Shown: positions 15,280 through 24,379, numbered from the stretch's first letter. The stretch: DNA of 64,000 nt from Alicyclobacillus suci (GCF_017329615.1 NZ_JAFMTW010000005.1:80279-144278), one strand, 5' to 3'. Notes: generated by a model from the sequence alone, not told the origin. Translations and numbers: made by a program.

Positions 15280-16092
15280 ATGCAATGGGGGCATTGGTTG
15301 GCAGCGGTCCGACAAAATCGGCCGCTCGTTCACAATATCACAAACCTCGTCGTCACCAACACGGCGGCGAACGCGCTTTTATCCATCGGTGCCTCACCGG
15401 TGATGGCATATGCGCACGAGGAAGTGGCAGATATGGCGCGTATCGCGGCGGCACTGGCACTGAATATGGGAACTTTGACACCAGAGACGGTCGAGGCGAT
15501 GCGAATCGCCGGTGGTGCCGCCAATTCAGCAGGGGTTCCTGTCGTATTTGATCCCGTCGGTGTAGGCGCGACACCGTATCGCACAGAGATGGCGCAGACC
15601 CTCATACGCGACGTAAAACTTGCGGTGTTGCGAGCGAACGCGGGGGAGATGAGCGTTCTTTTGGGGCTGCCTGGGCAAGTGAAGGGTGTGGATGCCTTAG
15701 CGGCGGATGACGCTTTGCCGATGGCTATGAAGGCGTACGCCGCCGAGCAAGGAACGGTGGTGATTGCCACTGGTGCAGTCGATTTCGTCACCGACGGGGA
15801 GCATATCTGGCAGCTCGCAAATGGCCATTCGCTCTTGTCGAACATCACCGGTTCTGGCTGCATGTTGACGGCGCTGTTAGGGGCGTTCGTCGGCGTGGTA
15901 CCAGCGGGGAGTACACCTGCTACATATGCAGAAGCATGTATTGCCGCGGTGACGAGTTACAATGTGGCTGCCGAACAGGCAGCAAAGCTTGCACATGGCC
16001 CAGGGACATTCCAGGCCCACTTATTGGATAGTCTCTACACGTTAGAGCCGTCGACAGTGGATGAACGAGCCCGCGTGACATCCGGCGTATGA
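15280..16092 (+). CDS. thiM: hydroxyethylthiazole kinase ThiM
   Basis: A 270-residue THZ kinase of normal length. VHNITNLVVTNTAANALLSIGASP binds the thiazole, DPVGVGATPYR sits near the trimer interface, and NITGSGCMLTALLGAF is the anion-hole/ATP loop with the catalytic Cys. ATG 15280 follows AGGAGGG. It makes thiazole phosphate for condensation with HMP-PP. ThiE, the condensing enzyme usually encoded next, is absent. The operon ends here with a terminator about 160 bases downstream. Confidence 0.94.
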   Translation: MQWGHWLAAVRQNRPLVHNITNLVVTNTAANALLSIGASPVMAYAHEEVADMARIAAALALNMGTLTPETVEAMRIAGGAANSAGVPVVFDPVGVGATPYRTEMAQTLIRDVKLAVLRANAGEMSVLLGLPGQVKGVDALAADDALPMAMKAYAAEQGTVVIATGAVDFVTDGEHIWQLANGHSLLSNITGSGCMLTALLGAFVGVVPAGSTPATYAEACIAAVTSYNVAAEQAAKLAHGPGTFQAHLLDSLYTLEPSTVDERARVTSGV

Positions 16093-16248
16093 TGTCGGGT
16101 GTCGATGTAAGATATGATAGATTGGATAGTCTTCGGGGTCACGCTATTCAGTCAATAGATTTCATGGTATTCTAATTTATATGGCGCTCTAGCGCGACTT
16201 TGGTGCGCATCATCCAGAATTTCCGGATATTGACCATTAAGACATAAA

Positions 16249-16284
16249 ACACCGGCCTGCACGTGGGGTCAGGCCGGTGTTTTC
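16249..16284. terminator. strong hairpin terminator after thiM
   Basis: ACACCGGCCTG (16249-16259) pairs perfectly with CAGGCCGGTGT (16270-16280), followed by TTTT. It can also terminate the small gene on the minus strand. Between 16093 and 16248 I see no gene. Confidence 0.88.
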
Positions 16285-16305
16285 CATTGGTTGTTATGGT
16301 GGTCG

Positions 16306-16419
16306 TCAAACCTTCATGGAGCGGATAGCTTGTTCCAACTTTTTGGTTCGAATGTGAAGGTAACGATTAAGTGCAAAGATACCTGCTACCACGCCCGCAA
16401 GTACGATATACGTTGTCAT
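16306..16419 (-). CDS. 37-residue single-pass membrane protein
   Basis: Reading the minus strand from ATG 16419 gives MTTYIVLAGVVAGIFALNRY followed by a basic amphipathic tail LHIRTKKLEQAIRSMKV and a stop. The first 17 residues form one membrane helix. GGAAGGTG lies at a good distance before the start, and the shared terminator at 16249-16280 follows the stop. I know of no named family. Similar short helix-plus-basic-tail proteins are common in spore formers. Function unknown. Confidence 0.6.
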   Translation of the reverse strand: MTTYIVLAGVVAGIFALNRYLHIRTKKLEQAIRSMKV

Positions 16420-16529
16420 TAGATTTACACCTTCCTAGAAAACAGTTCATGTTGAGATGATATTCGTAGTCTACCCAATAAACCTTGAAATAAACTGCAA
16501 AGTGTCAATTGACATTAGATTTGTTGGTG

Positions 16530-17249
16530 ATGGTGGATTGGATGACGTGGGTTTATCGCCTTCGGTCCTTCCTTCGATGCAGCCTTGGCAACTGGACGGC
16601 CTCTTTTCGCATACGCATCGATTGGGGGGATTTTATGTGTATGCAGATTGTCGTGGCAGACAAGAGATACGGGAAAATTTCACCGGAGCAGATTGCAACG
16701 CAACTGTTGCGCATTGTCTTCACAGACTACCGACCCACGTCGCATGCGTACACAGACGCCGATTTGCGCAACTTGCAACATCGCTATACGGCGGAGATTG
16801 ACAGGGTTGTTTTGCGGGAGGTACGGACAGAAATTGCGCGGGTATTGGACCAACAGATTGCTACTTGCCCGAGTGCTGGTGTCTATCTTCGGAAGATTGC
16901 CGAAGAACGCTTACAACAACAAATGCGGATTGATAAATTGCTGTGGCAGTATGTAGAGGGTCGTCTGACAGCATTGCAGCTGAACCAAATGCATGGGCTG
17001 ATTCACGGTCGATTAGCGTTTCTTGATGAACTGGAGGCTAAATTGCTGACGTACGTCCCGGTTGGCACAAATCAGAAGTCGCATTGGGTAGAGGCACACC
17101 AACGGATTCTCGACGCGCTACGCATGGGGGGAGACGTACACATGATTCGTGCGCTGGTTCACACCGTGTTGGAAGGTGTGAAGATTATCAGCGAGTCGTC
17201 GACCCGAATTGCATTACGTTTTTACTATCGGTGTCAACGCCCAAACTAA
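16530..17249 (+). pseudogene. truncated serine recombinase: decayed zinc ribbon plus coiled-coil C-terminus
   Basis: The frame aligns with the C-terminal third of the recombinase at 11334. FLRCSLGN...FMC keeps the exact 20-residue spacing of LRCTCG...YRC but has lost the second and fourth ribbon cysteines. EIDRVVLREVR matches ALERAVLSQVR, the heptad-rich stretch follows, and the end IALRFYYRCQRPN mirrors IAVHYRFQCPL. The catalytic resolvase and DNA-binding domains are missing. An alternative internal start with a better site is ATG 16635 (after GGGGGG), giving a 204-residue protein without the ribbon. It is either a remnant of a second element or a retained regulator. Confidence 0.7.
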
Positions 17250-17288
17250 CTGCCAGTACGATGTGGCTTGGTCGACAACCTATCTCTG

Positions 17289-17736
17289 TTACTCATTCTC
17301 TTCCACTCGAGCACCGAAAGACTTGGCCATCATCACCGCTTGTGTAAAATCTATTTTTACGTTGGCCAGGTCAAAGTCACGAAAGTTTACACCGTTCATA
17401 TTCGCTCCCCGCAAATCTGCTTCGCGCAGATTCGCTTTCATAAAAGTGGTCATTGTGAGGTTGGCATGGGGGAGGTCGGATTTCTCTAGTCGTGCACCCG
17501 ACAGATCAGCGAAACTGAAATTGACGTGTTGTAGGTTTAAGTTTTGTAGGTGTTGTCCGCGCAGATTGGTATAGGACCAATCCCCTTGTATTATGATGAT
17601 GGCGCTTAAATTCGCTTGTTTAAACGTCGATCCGGTCATTTTGCACGCTTCAAATCGGGACGCAAACAAATTGCTTGCATAAAAATCACAGTTTAGAAAT
17701 GCACTTCAGGTCTTGTTCTTCGAATGATTGGTTCAT
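17289..17736 (-). pseudogene. pentapeptide-repeat protein gene with a frameshift
   Basis: From 17669 leftward the minus strand encodes about 126 residues of A(D/N)LXX-type pentapeptide repeats (ADLSGARLEKSDLPHANL, ANLREADLRGANMNGVNF), which fold as a right-handed beta-helix. The natural start is ATG 17736 behind AGAAGGAAT, but that frame stops after 16 codons at 17685-17695. Shifting by one base in the TTTAG/CTAAA stretch joins it to NCDFYASNLFASRFE. This is a one-base indel, real or a sequencing error. The function of intact relatives is not known. Confidence 0.75.
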
Positions 17737-17919
17737 GAACAATTCCTTCTGAAAATGCTGGATGTTTTCCCCTTCCTCTTGGACATGCACATTTTGGGGT
17801 GAATGATACACGAAACGCGGCTATTCGAAAAGCCGCTCATGATTGGAGATGTGAGATACTGCTCGCACGGAAGAGACAGGGCTGCAAAAATAGAATTCCG
17901 CTTGCACGGTCATTTCTTA

Positions 17920-17939
17920 AAAATATATTTTATATATAC
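17920..17939 (+). promoter_or_regulatory. possible NsrR operator
   Basis: AAATATATTTTATATATAC is an AT-rich imperfect dyad about 50 bases before nsrR. It resembles the class I NsrR site of Bacillus (ATGTATTTTAAATACAT-like). Autoregulation is plausible but the match is loose. Confidence 0.4.
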
Positions 17940-17990
17940 CTTTTGTGTCTGGTTTTGTCTTGAGAGGAAGCACGGAGAGGAGATGAGGGA

Positions 17991-18449
17991 TTGAATTTGA
18001 CGATGTTTACGGATTATTCGCTGCGCGTACTGATTTATGCCGCCATGAAATCAGAGGGGGAACTGTCCAATATCCAAGAAATTGCACAGGTTTATCGAAT
18101 CTCATCCAATCATTTGATGAAAAGTGTGCATAAGTTAGGAAAGCTTGGACTCATTCATACGATTCGTGGGCGCCATGGAGGTTTTCGCTTAGCAAAGCGT
18201 CCAGAGGACATCAATATTGGCCAGGTGGTTCGAGAAATGGAAGAAAATTGGAATCTTGTGGAATGCTTTGACGCAGAAAATGGAGCCTGTATTCTCAGTC
18301 CCGCGTGTCGTTTGCAGAATGTTCTTGGCGAAGCGTTAAATGCCTATTTTGCCGTTTTAGAGCGCTATACCCTGGCCGATATCGTGGTGAACCGTCGAGC
18401 GATGGGCCCACTATTGGGCTTGAATCATTCAGTTATCGGGGGAGAATGA
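17991..18449 (+). CDS. nsrR: Rrf2-family nitric-oxide-sensing repressor NsrR
   Basis: A 152-residue winged-helix repressor. MNLTMFTDYSLRVLIYAA is the canonical Rrf2 N-terminus, and the recognition helix lies in SSNHLMKSVHKL. The iron-sulfur ligands Cys in VECFDAENGACILSPACRL have NsrR spacing. The [4Fe-4S] cluster reacts with NO, releasing DNA and derepressing NO detoxification and anaerobic genes. TTG 17991 lies behind GGAGAGGAGATGAGGG. No flavohaemoglobin or nitrite reductase gene is adjacent, so it acts in trans. Confidence 0.88.
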   Translation: MNLTMFTDYSLRVLIYAAMKSEGELSNIQEIAQVYRISSNHLMKSVHKLGKLGLIHTIRGRHGGFRLAKRPEDINIGQVVREMEENWNLVECFDAENGACILSPACRLQNVLGEALNAYFAVLERYTLADIVVNRRAMGPLLGLNHSVIGGE

Positions 18450-18653
18450 GAAAGTGCAGGGGTGGTCAGGCAGCTGGCCCTTGTGAAATTGTGTTCCAAA
18501 TTCAAGGCGATTGAAGGATTTTGTCGAATTTCATCGAAAACAGACGAGGCAGTTGATGCGTGCGCCCGGTGAAGCGACTTATCATCGCAACCATTCATCA
18601 ACATTCTTGAACGCCTTTTTTTGGTATGACATATCTACGCCTGGAGGCTAGAC

Positions 18654-18989
18654 ATGGACACAAATCTCACACAAGTCGCGCTCCGACCTGGACTCGTCCT
18701 TGATTTTCGTCGTGGGGAGTTAGTTCAAGACGGTATGTCTGTCAGTTTGTCGAAGATTCAGTTTCGGATTCTTCACCTACTCGCGCTTCATTTGGGCCAC
18801 CCTGTGCGCACCGACGACATTATTGAATATGCATGGGGAAAGGAACGTAACATCTCCAGAAGTGAACTATATGTCTATATCAGTCGCTTGCGTGCACGGG
18901 TGGGAGACAACCCGTATTCCCCGAAACTGATTATTAGTATCCGTGGTTTAGGATACTTATTGAGAAGTGAGATGGGGAAATCGTCTTAA
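18654..18989 (+). CDS. stand-alone OmpR/PhoB-type winged-helix protein
   Basis: A 111-residue protein consisting only of the C-terminal DNA-binding domain of OmpR-family response regulators (LSKIQFRILHLLALHLG..., recognition helix in SRSELYVYISRLRARV, wing SIRGLGYLL). There is no receiver domain and no neighbouring histidine kinase. Residues 15-32 form the N-terminal beta-strands, so the domain is complete. It may bind DNA constitutively or respond to a partner. Its targets are unknown. Confidence 0.75.
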   Translation: MDTNLTQVALRPGLVLDFRRGELVQDGMSVSLSKIQFRILHLLALHLGHPVRTDDIIEYAWGKERNISRSELYVYISRLRARVGDNPYSPKLIISIRGLGYLLRSEMGKSS

Positions 18990-19104
18990 TGCCCACGCGG
19001 GAATCTGCGCTTTCTCTCCATTTATCCGCTGAGCCTACGCAGTGAATCGCCATGAACTCCAATGATACGCTCGGTCACCTTGGGAAATATCGAGAGAGGA
19101 TGAG

Positions 19105-19138
19105 GACATCACCACCTGTGCATGTTGGCGGTGATGTC
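19105..19138. repeat. inverted repeat in intergenic space
   Basis: GACATCACC (19105-19113) and GGTGATGTC (19130-19138) form a perfect 9-bp stem around a 16-base loop. There is no T-run on either side. It lies beyond the 3' end of the thioesterase gene and could be a weak terminator for it. The rest of 18990-19147 shows nothing recognisable. Confidence 0.55.
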
Positions 19139-19147
19139 GTTCATGGG

Positions 19148-19663
19148 CTACCATGGTTTATTTGTGGTCAGAAACTCGGCTAACTTTTTGCTTTGCTCCC
19201 GTCTTTCTTTCCGGTGAATCGCGCGTGCCGACGCAGTTTCGTGCAGCTTTTTCTCTTCATCCGTCTGCGGAATTACCTGGGGAACCGCGACCGGATTTTT
19301 GTCCTTGTCGAGCGCCACGAATGTCAGAAATGAAGTTGCAGCAATGCGACGCTCCCCAGTCATCAGATTTTCAGCGATCACTTTGACGAAAACTTCCATA
19401 GAAGACCGACCTGTCCAGGTCACATAAGACTCGAGGCACACGGAATCGGACATACTGATAGGAGACAAGAAGTCGACTGAGTCCGTTGAAGCAGTGACGA
19501 CTGGACAACGTGCGTGTCTTGTTGCCGACAAGGATGCGCAGTCGTCGATATAAGCCATCAAGCGTCCGCCAAAGAGTGTATTGTGGACGTTGGTGTCAGG
19601 AGGAAGTACGTGACTGGTTTTTACCACACGTGATTCATTGCAATACTTGGCTTCCGGGTTCAC
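19148..19663 (-). CDS. hotdog-fold acyl-CoA thioesterase (YkhA-like)
   Basis: A 171-residue protein with one hotdog domain. HNTLFGGRLMAYIDDCASLSA contains the central helix and the catalytic Asp. VDFLSPISMSDSV and the long final strand FLTFVALDKDKNPVAVP are typical of the YkhA/BACH acyl-CoA hydrolases. A 35-residue charged helical tail follows. It would hydrolyse medium- to long-chain acyl-CoA in the cytoplasm. It is a monocistronic gene on the minus strand with no metabolic neighbours. Confidence 0.88.
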   Translation of the reverse strand: MNPEAKYCNESRVVKTSHVLPPDTNVHNTLFGGRLMAYIDDCASLSATRHARCPVVTASTDSVDFLSPISMSDSVCLESYVTWTGRSSMEVFVKVIAENLMTGERRIAATSFLTFVALDKDKNPVAVPQVIPQTDEEKKLHETASARAIHRKERREQSKKLAEFLTTNKPW

Positions 19664-19836
19664 GTGAGGACACCTCTCTTTACGACGAAGTTCTATCCGA
19701 GAAACTGCGCTCGCAGCTCATCTCGGGTATACTTCACCATTTTAACAGGATTTAATCGCCACTATGAAATCCAGAAAGAATTTCCGATGTAGTTATCCGC
19801 ATGTTTGATTCATCGTCATAGGGGTACTTCGCCTGC

Positions 19837-19865
19837 TTGACAGGGATGGGGTGCCGTTGTATAAA
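19837..19865 (+). promoter_or_regulatory. hom promoter and long leader
   Basis: TTGACA (19837-19842), a 17-base spacer and TATAAA (19860-19865) form a near-consensus sigma-A promoter. The leader to the hom start is about 165 bases. It contains three tandem TGAAATATG-like 9-mers around 19912-19937. The rest of 19664-19836 shows no gene. Confidence 0.85.
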
Positions 19866-20035
19866 TAGACGAAATATTGCTGGTGACTTGTGCAATTTGC
19901 TCTTGTTTGAATATGTGAAATATGTGAAATATGTGAATAAAGATAACATAGGTTCATATTTGCGATGAGTAATTGTGCACCCTTCAGCAGAACAGATTGT
20001 TTATAGAAGATCGGTCGGAGAGAGGAGACACCCTG

Positions 20036-21325
20036 GTGGATTTAGAGATTGGCCTTCTTGGTTGCGGTACGGTTGGGGCCGGAGTCGTGTCATTGGTGCG
20101 CCGTCGCGCTGGAAAGGTGGCCGATATGACGGGTTCTCGTCCGGTGGTCAAAACCATCCTTGTGCGTGATTTGGACAAGAATCGGGGTGTGACCTTCGAG
20201 CACGAACGGCTTACGACCAAACCTGATGACATTCTGCGGGACGAGGATATTCAGATTGTGATTGAGACAATCGGCGGGATTGAGCCCGCGAAAACATATA
20301 TTTTAGAGGCGCTTCGAAACGGCAAACACGTGGTTACGGCAAATAAAGACTTAATCGCGGTACATGGCCCGGAAATCCTTCGCGTGGCCGAGGAAAATCA
20401 TGTGAGTGTGCTGTTTGAAGCGGCGGTTGGCGGTGCCATTCCGCTCGTTGGGCCGCTCAAGGAGAACCTCACTGCCAATGAAGTGACGGACCTGAAAGGG
20501 ATTATCAATGGCACGACGAATTTCATCTTGTCCGAGATGACGAGTCGACACATTGATTTTGAGGAAGCGTTGGCAATGGCGCAGGAACTCGGGTACGCGG
20601 AGTCTGATCCGTCGAGTGACGTGGATGGCTTGGATGCAGCGCGAAAACTCGTGATTCTATCTTCGATTGCCTTTCAGACCGAAGTACATTTGACAGACAT
20701 CCGGATTGAGGGAATTCGCCACGTCCGCGCGAAAGATGTCCGTTATGCAGATGAATTGGGATATGTCATCAAACTGCTGGCTGTCGGCCGAGATCACGGA
20801 GGAGAATTGACTCTCTCTGTTCGCCCGACAATGATTCCGAAAGTGCACCCGCTTGCGCATGTGTCGGACGCCTACAATGCGTTGTACGTTCGTGGGGATG
20901 CTGCAGGAGACCTTATGTTCTTTGGACGAGGAGCGGGAAGCATGCCGACAGCGAGCGCCGTGGTCGGCGACGTCATCTCGCTCGTGCGCAATTTGAAACT
21001 CGGATATGTGGCCAGTTCGCCGAATGGCACACTGACCGTGAAACCGGTGGTGGACCGGGAAGATGATCAGTACAAGTATTATTTTCGGTTGGTGGTGCAC
21101 GACCAGCCAGGTGTCTTCGCCAGCATTGCGCAGTTGTTTGGTCGTGCGCACGTCAGCATGGAGACTGTGCTGCAGAAGCGCGTAGATGGAGGTTGTGCCG
21201 AAATCGTGATTATAACGCATGAACTTTCAACGACTACAGCCAGGCATCTGGTGGATGAACTCCAACATCTCTCCCATCTCCAAGCAGTTGAGTGTGTCAT
21301 GCCAGTAGAACCAGTCACCGAATAG
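20036..21325 (+). CDS. hom: homoserine dehydrogenase
   Basis: A 429-residue enzyme reducing aspartate semialdehyde to homoserine for threonine and methionine synthesis. The Rossmann motif GLLGCGTVGAGVV opens the protein. VVTANKDLIA and LKGIINGTTNFIL carry catalytic-domain signatures, and a C-terminal ACT domain (VVHDQPGVFASIAQLF) suggests allosteric threonine control. GTG 20036 follows GAGAGGAG and starts the protein where the family does. Upstream in-frame codons lack a site. thrB and thrC are not adjacent. The terminator overlaps its stop codon. Confidence 0.94.
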   Translation: MDLEIGLLGCGTVGAGVVSLVRRRAGKVADMTGSRPVVKTILVRDLDKNRGVTFEHERLTTKPDDILRDEDIQIVIETIGGIEPAKTYILEALRNGKHVVTANKDLIAVHGPEILRVAEENHVSVLFEAAVGGAIPLVGPLKENLTANEVTDLKGIINGTTNFILSEMTSRHIDFEEALAMAQELGYAESDPSSDVDGLDAARKLVILSSIAFQTEVHLTDIRIEGIRHVRAKDVRYADELGYVIKLLAVGRDHGGELTLSVRPTMIPKVHPLAHVSDAYNALYVRGDAAGDLMFFGRGAGSMPTASAVVGDVISLVRNLKLGYVASSPNGTLTVKPVVDREDDQYKYYFRLVVHDQPGVFASIAQLFGRAHVSMETVLQKRVDGGCAEIVIITHELSTTTARHLVDELQHLSHLQAVECVMPVEPVTE

Positions 21326-21343
21326 TCGGTGACTGGTTTTTTA
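21310..21343 (+). terminator. terminator of hom
   Basis: ACCAGTCACCGA (21310-21321) pairs perfectly with TCGGTGACTGGT (21326-21337) around ATAG, followed by TTTTTT. The hom stop TAG sits in the loop. Confidence 0.93.
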
Positions 21344-21532
21344 TTTGTTAAACATTCTACCTCGCGTTAATTTTCCTGACATTAAAGATCTGGTTTTCCC
21401 TTGAACCACAAGGGATGTGGGTTTTTGAAAATTTTTTTGAATATTGCAATCCACTTGTTATAACGCCTTAGTAACCGCTTTCTTACGAATTATAGGAAAG
21501 CGTTTTCAGATAAACATCAGAACATACGCACA

Positions 21533-21561
21533 TTGACACGTACATATACCCGTACTACAAT
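21533..21561 (+). promoter_or_regulatory. promoter of the ilv-leu operon
   Basis: TTGACA (21533-21538), 17 bases, TACAAT (21556-21561). The 160-base leader holds a hairpin (ATTCGG...CCGAAT, about 21668-21694) but no T-box AGGGTGGNACC element. A CodY-like box, GGGTTTTTGAAAATT (21419-21433), matches 11 of 15 positions about 100 bases upstream, which is weak evidence. Nothing else is seen in 21344-21532. Confidence 0.85.
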
Positions 21562-21720
21562 GACCTGCAAGTCAAAGAAGACGCGTCATATCAATATTTT
21601 TTGGGCGGATAGCCCGGTCTTCATGAGCGCCTCAATTATATTTGTGGGAATATTTAAAAACTAGTGGATTCGGTCGCGTTACGTGTAGCGCCGAATGAGG
21701 CAATGAGGGGAGTTCATACG

Positions 21721-22617
21721 ATGTCATCGCAAATTTTTCTAAACGGCGAATTCGTCGAGCGCGACGACGCAAAACTTTCGGTCTTTGACCACGGACTACT
21801 ATATGGCGATGGGATTTTTGAGGGGATTCGAGTCTATGACGGCAACGTCTTTAAACTTGCGGAGCATGTACGTCGACTTTATGATTCTGCAAAATCAATT
21901 TTGCTAGATATCCCATATACGCAGGATGAGATGTGTGAGTTGGTATGTGAGACGGTTCGTCGAAATGCGTTGACGAGCGCCTATATTCGTTTGGTGGTGA
22001 CGCGTGGCCCTGGAGATTTGGGGATTAGCCCGTACGTTTGCAAAGGTGCGCAAGTGTTTATCATCGCGGAGCAGCTGTCGATGTTCTCACAAAAGCTGTA
22101 CGAGGAAGGAATTACAGCGGTGACGGCAGCGACGAGGAGGAACAGAACCGACGCATTGAATCCGAAAATTAAATCGCTCAACTACCTTAATAACGTTCTA
22201 ATTAAAATTGAAGCACAAGCCGCTGGCGCCAATGAGGCGATTGTGCTCAACACAGAGGGGTACGTCGTCGAGGGGTCCGGTGAAAACATCTTCATTGTTC
22301 GTGACAATGTGCTATATACGCCACCAGCCTATCTCGGTGCGTTAGAGGGCATCACTCGGGCGACGATTATCGAATTGGCACATGAACTTGGCTATGTCGT
22401 CAAAGAGGAACCGTTTACGCGACACGACGTCTATGTCGCTGATGAGGTGTTTTTAACAGGAACTGCAGCGGAACTGGTTCCCGTCGTCGAAGTTGACAAG
22501 CGTGTGGTGGCGGATGGGCATCCTGGACCTGTTACCAAGGCATTGCATCAAGCGTTTCAACAGTGTACGCGCCATGTTGGTATGAAAGTTTACAGCAAGG
22601 AAGAAGCCATCTCATAA
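21721..22617 (+). CDS. ilvE: branched-chain amino acid aminotransferase
   Basis: A 298-residue class IV PLP aminotransferase. It has DHGLLYGDGIFEGIRVY at the N-terminus, the PLP lysine in NPKIKSLNYLNNVL, and the phosphate-binding EGITRATIIELA segment. It interconverts leucine, isoleucine and valine with their keto acids, the last step for this operon. D-amino-acid transaminases share the fold, but the operon context favours IlvE. ATG 21721 follows GAGGGGA; an in-frame ATG at 21703 has no site. It is the first gene of the operon. Confidence 0.9.
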   Translation: MSSQIFLNGEFVERDDAKLSVFDHGLLYGDGIFEGIRVYDGNVFKLAEHVRRLYDSAKSILLDIPYTQDEMCELVCETVRRNALTSAYIRLVVTRGPGDLGISPYVCKGAQVFIIAEQLSMFSQKLYEEGITAVTAATRRNRTDALNPKIKSLNYLNNVLIKIEAQAAGANEAIVLNTEGYVVEGSGENIFIVRDNVLYTPPAYLGALEGITRATIIELAHELGYVVKEEPFTRHDVYVADEVFLTGTAAELVPVVEVDKRVVADGHPGPVTKALHQAFQQCTRHVGMKVYSKEEAIS

Positions 22618-22682
22618 TGGCTTCTCGGCGGATGGAATTTTCGCGCAACTCGTGAAGTTTGAAGGTTTAGGAGAGGAAGTTT

Positions 22683-24350
22683 ATGCGCAGCGACATGATC
22701 AAAAAAGGGGCAGACAGGGCACCTCACCGAAGTCTGCTGTATGCCACGGGGATAAAACCAACAGATCTGCCCAAACCGTTTATCGGCGTTTGTAATTCCT
22801 ATGTCGACATCATCCCAGGGCATGTGCATTTAAAAGCCTTTGCGGAGGTTGTGAAAGAGGCGATTCGCGAGGCGGGTGGTATCCCGTTTGAATTTAATAC
22901 CATCGGTGTGGACGATGGTATCGCGATGGGGCATGTAGGAATGCGATATTCGCTCGCCAGTCGTGAACTGATAGCGGACAGCGCAGAGACGATGATCAAT
23001 GCCCATTGGTTCGACGGTGTGTTTTTTATTCCGAATTGCGACAAAATTACGCCGGGGATGTTGATGGCTGCGGCACGGACGAATGTCCCATCCGTTTTCG
23101 TCTCCGGGGGACCCATGGAAGCCGGGCGCTCCAAGACCGGGCACAATCTGTCACTGACGACGGTCTTTGAAGGCGTTGGCCGCTACCGCTCTGGTCAAAT
23201 GACAGAAGCTGAACTGGTCGAATTGGAGGAGACCGCCTGTCCAACGTGTGGGTCATGTTCGGGCATGTTCACGGCGAATTCGATGAATTGCATCATGGAA
23301 ATGCTTGGCGTAGCACTCCCTGGAAACGGCACGATTTTGGCAACTTCCTCCGAACGACACGACCTCATTCGAGAAGCAGCCCATCACTTAGTTCGCATGA
23401 TTCGAGAAGATGTGCGCCCGCGTGACATCATCACGAAGGAAGCTATTGACGACGCATTTGCGCTCGATATGGCGATGGGCGGATCGACCAATACCGTCCT
23501 TCACCTCATGGCTATCGCGCACGAGGCGGGCATCGCGTACGACCTTCGCGAGGTTAACGAGATTGCCAAGCGGGTCCCGTATCTTTCGAAAATCAGCCCT
23601 GCTTCCGAGTACAGCATCCACGATGTCCACTTGGCAGGCGGTGTTTCGGCCATTATTAAGGAATTGATAGATCATACGTCCGCAGTGCATCCAGACCGTA
23701 TCACAGTCAGTGGAAAGACCATCGGTGAGGCTGTGGCCGAGGCGTCCATCCTGAACGAGCAGGTCATTCACCGAGCAGAGAACCCATATAGCCGTGAAGG
23801 GGGTCTCTCCATTTTCTATGGAAATTTGGCACCTGATGGCGCCGTGCTGAAAGTGGGCGCGGTTGATCCCGACATTGAGCGATTCGAGGGCACAGCGATT
23901 GTGTTTGACTCGCAAGAGGACGCACAACAGGGGATTGACAGTGGGCGTGTGCAGGCAGGTCATGTGGTCGTTATCCGCTACGAGGGCCCGAAAGGTGGCC
24001 CTGGGATGCCGGAGATGCTGGCACCGACTTCCTCGATTGTGGGTCGCGGTTTGGGCCGCGATGTCGCACTGATTACCGATGGACGGTTTTCCGGGGCGAC
24101 GCGGGGGATTTGTGTGGGGCACATTTCGCCGGAAGCTGCTGAAGGTGGGCTGATTGGACTTATTGAGGATGGCGATAAAATCAGCATTGACTTGAAAGCG
24201 AGAACCATCCATCTCGACGTCGGCGAGGATGTTTTGGAAGCCCGTAGACAAGTGTACGCACCACCTGTTAAGGAAGTTCCGCGCGGGTATCTGCGGCGCT
24301 ATCAGTACTTGGTTACATCCGCGAATACGGGTGCGGTTATGAAAATTTGA
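22683..24350 (+). CDS. ilvD: dihydroxy-acid dehydratase
   Basis: A 555-residue IlvD/Edd-family iron-sulfur enzyme that dehydrates dihydroxyisovalerate and dihydroxymethylvalerate. Cluster ligands include Cys in [18 protein letters not shown] and the motif [19 protein letters not shown]. The ALPGNGT motif and the C-terminal [11 protein letters not shown] and SPEAAEGG signatures are present. ATG 22683 follows AGGAGAGGAAG. Its stop overlaps an in-frame but unlikely upstream extension of ilvB by four bases. Confidence 0.95.
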   Translation: MRSDMIKKGADRAPHRSLLYATGIKPTDLPKPFIGVCNSYVDIIPGHVHLKAFAEVVKEAIREAGGIPFEFNTIGVDDGIAMGHVGMRYSLASRELIADSAETMINAHWFDGVFFIPNCDKITPGMLMAAARTNVPSVFVSGGPMEAGRSKTGHNLSLTTVFEGVGRYRSGQMTEAELVELEETACPTCGSCSGMFTANSMNCIMEMLGVALPGNGTILATSSERHDLIREAAHHLVRMIREDVRPRDIITKEAIDDAFALDMAMGGSTNTVLHLMAIAHEAGIAYDLREVNEIAKRVPYLSKISPASEYSIHDVHLAGGVSAIIKELIDHTSAVHPDRITVSGKTIGEAVAEASILNEQVIHRAENPYSREGGLSIFYGNLAPDGAVLKVGAVDPDIERFEGTAIVFDSQEDAQQGIDSGRVQAGHVVVIRYEGPKGGPGMPEMLAPTSSIVGRGLGRDVALITDGRFSGATRGICVGHISPEAAEGGLIGLIEDGDKISIDLKARTIHLDVGEDVLEARRQVYAPPVKEVPRGYLRRYQYLVTSANTGAVMKI

Positions 24351-24379
24351 GTGAACACTCTGGAGAGGAGGAAAGAGAC

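Noticed and set aside
19105..19138. CRISPR-like or attachment-site interpretation of the inverted repeat
   Set aside because: A single stem-loop with no repetition or nearby cas or recombinase gene. No CRISPR array was seen anywhere in the window.
21561..21720. T-box leader for the ilv-leu operon
   Set aside because: No AGGGTGGNACC motif or specifier-loop structure is visible; only a simple hairpin is present.
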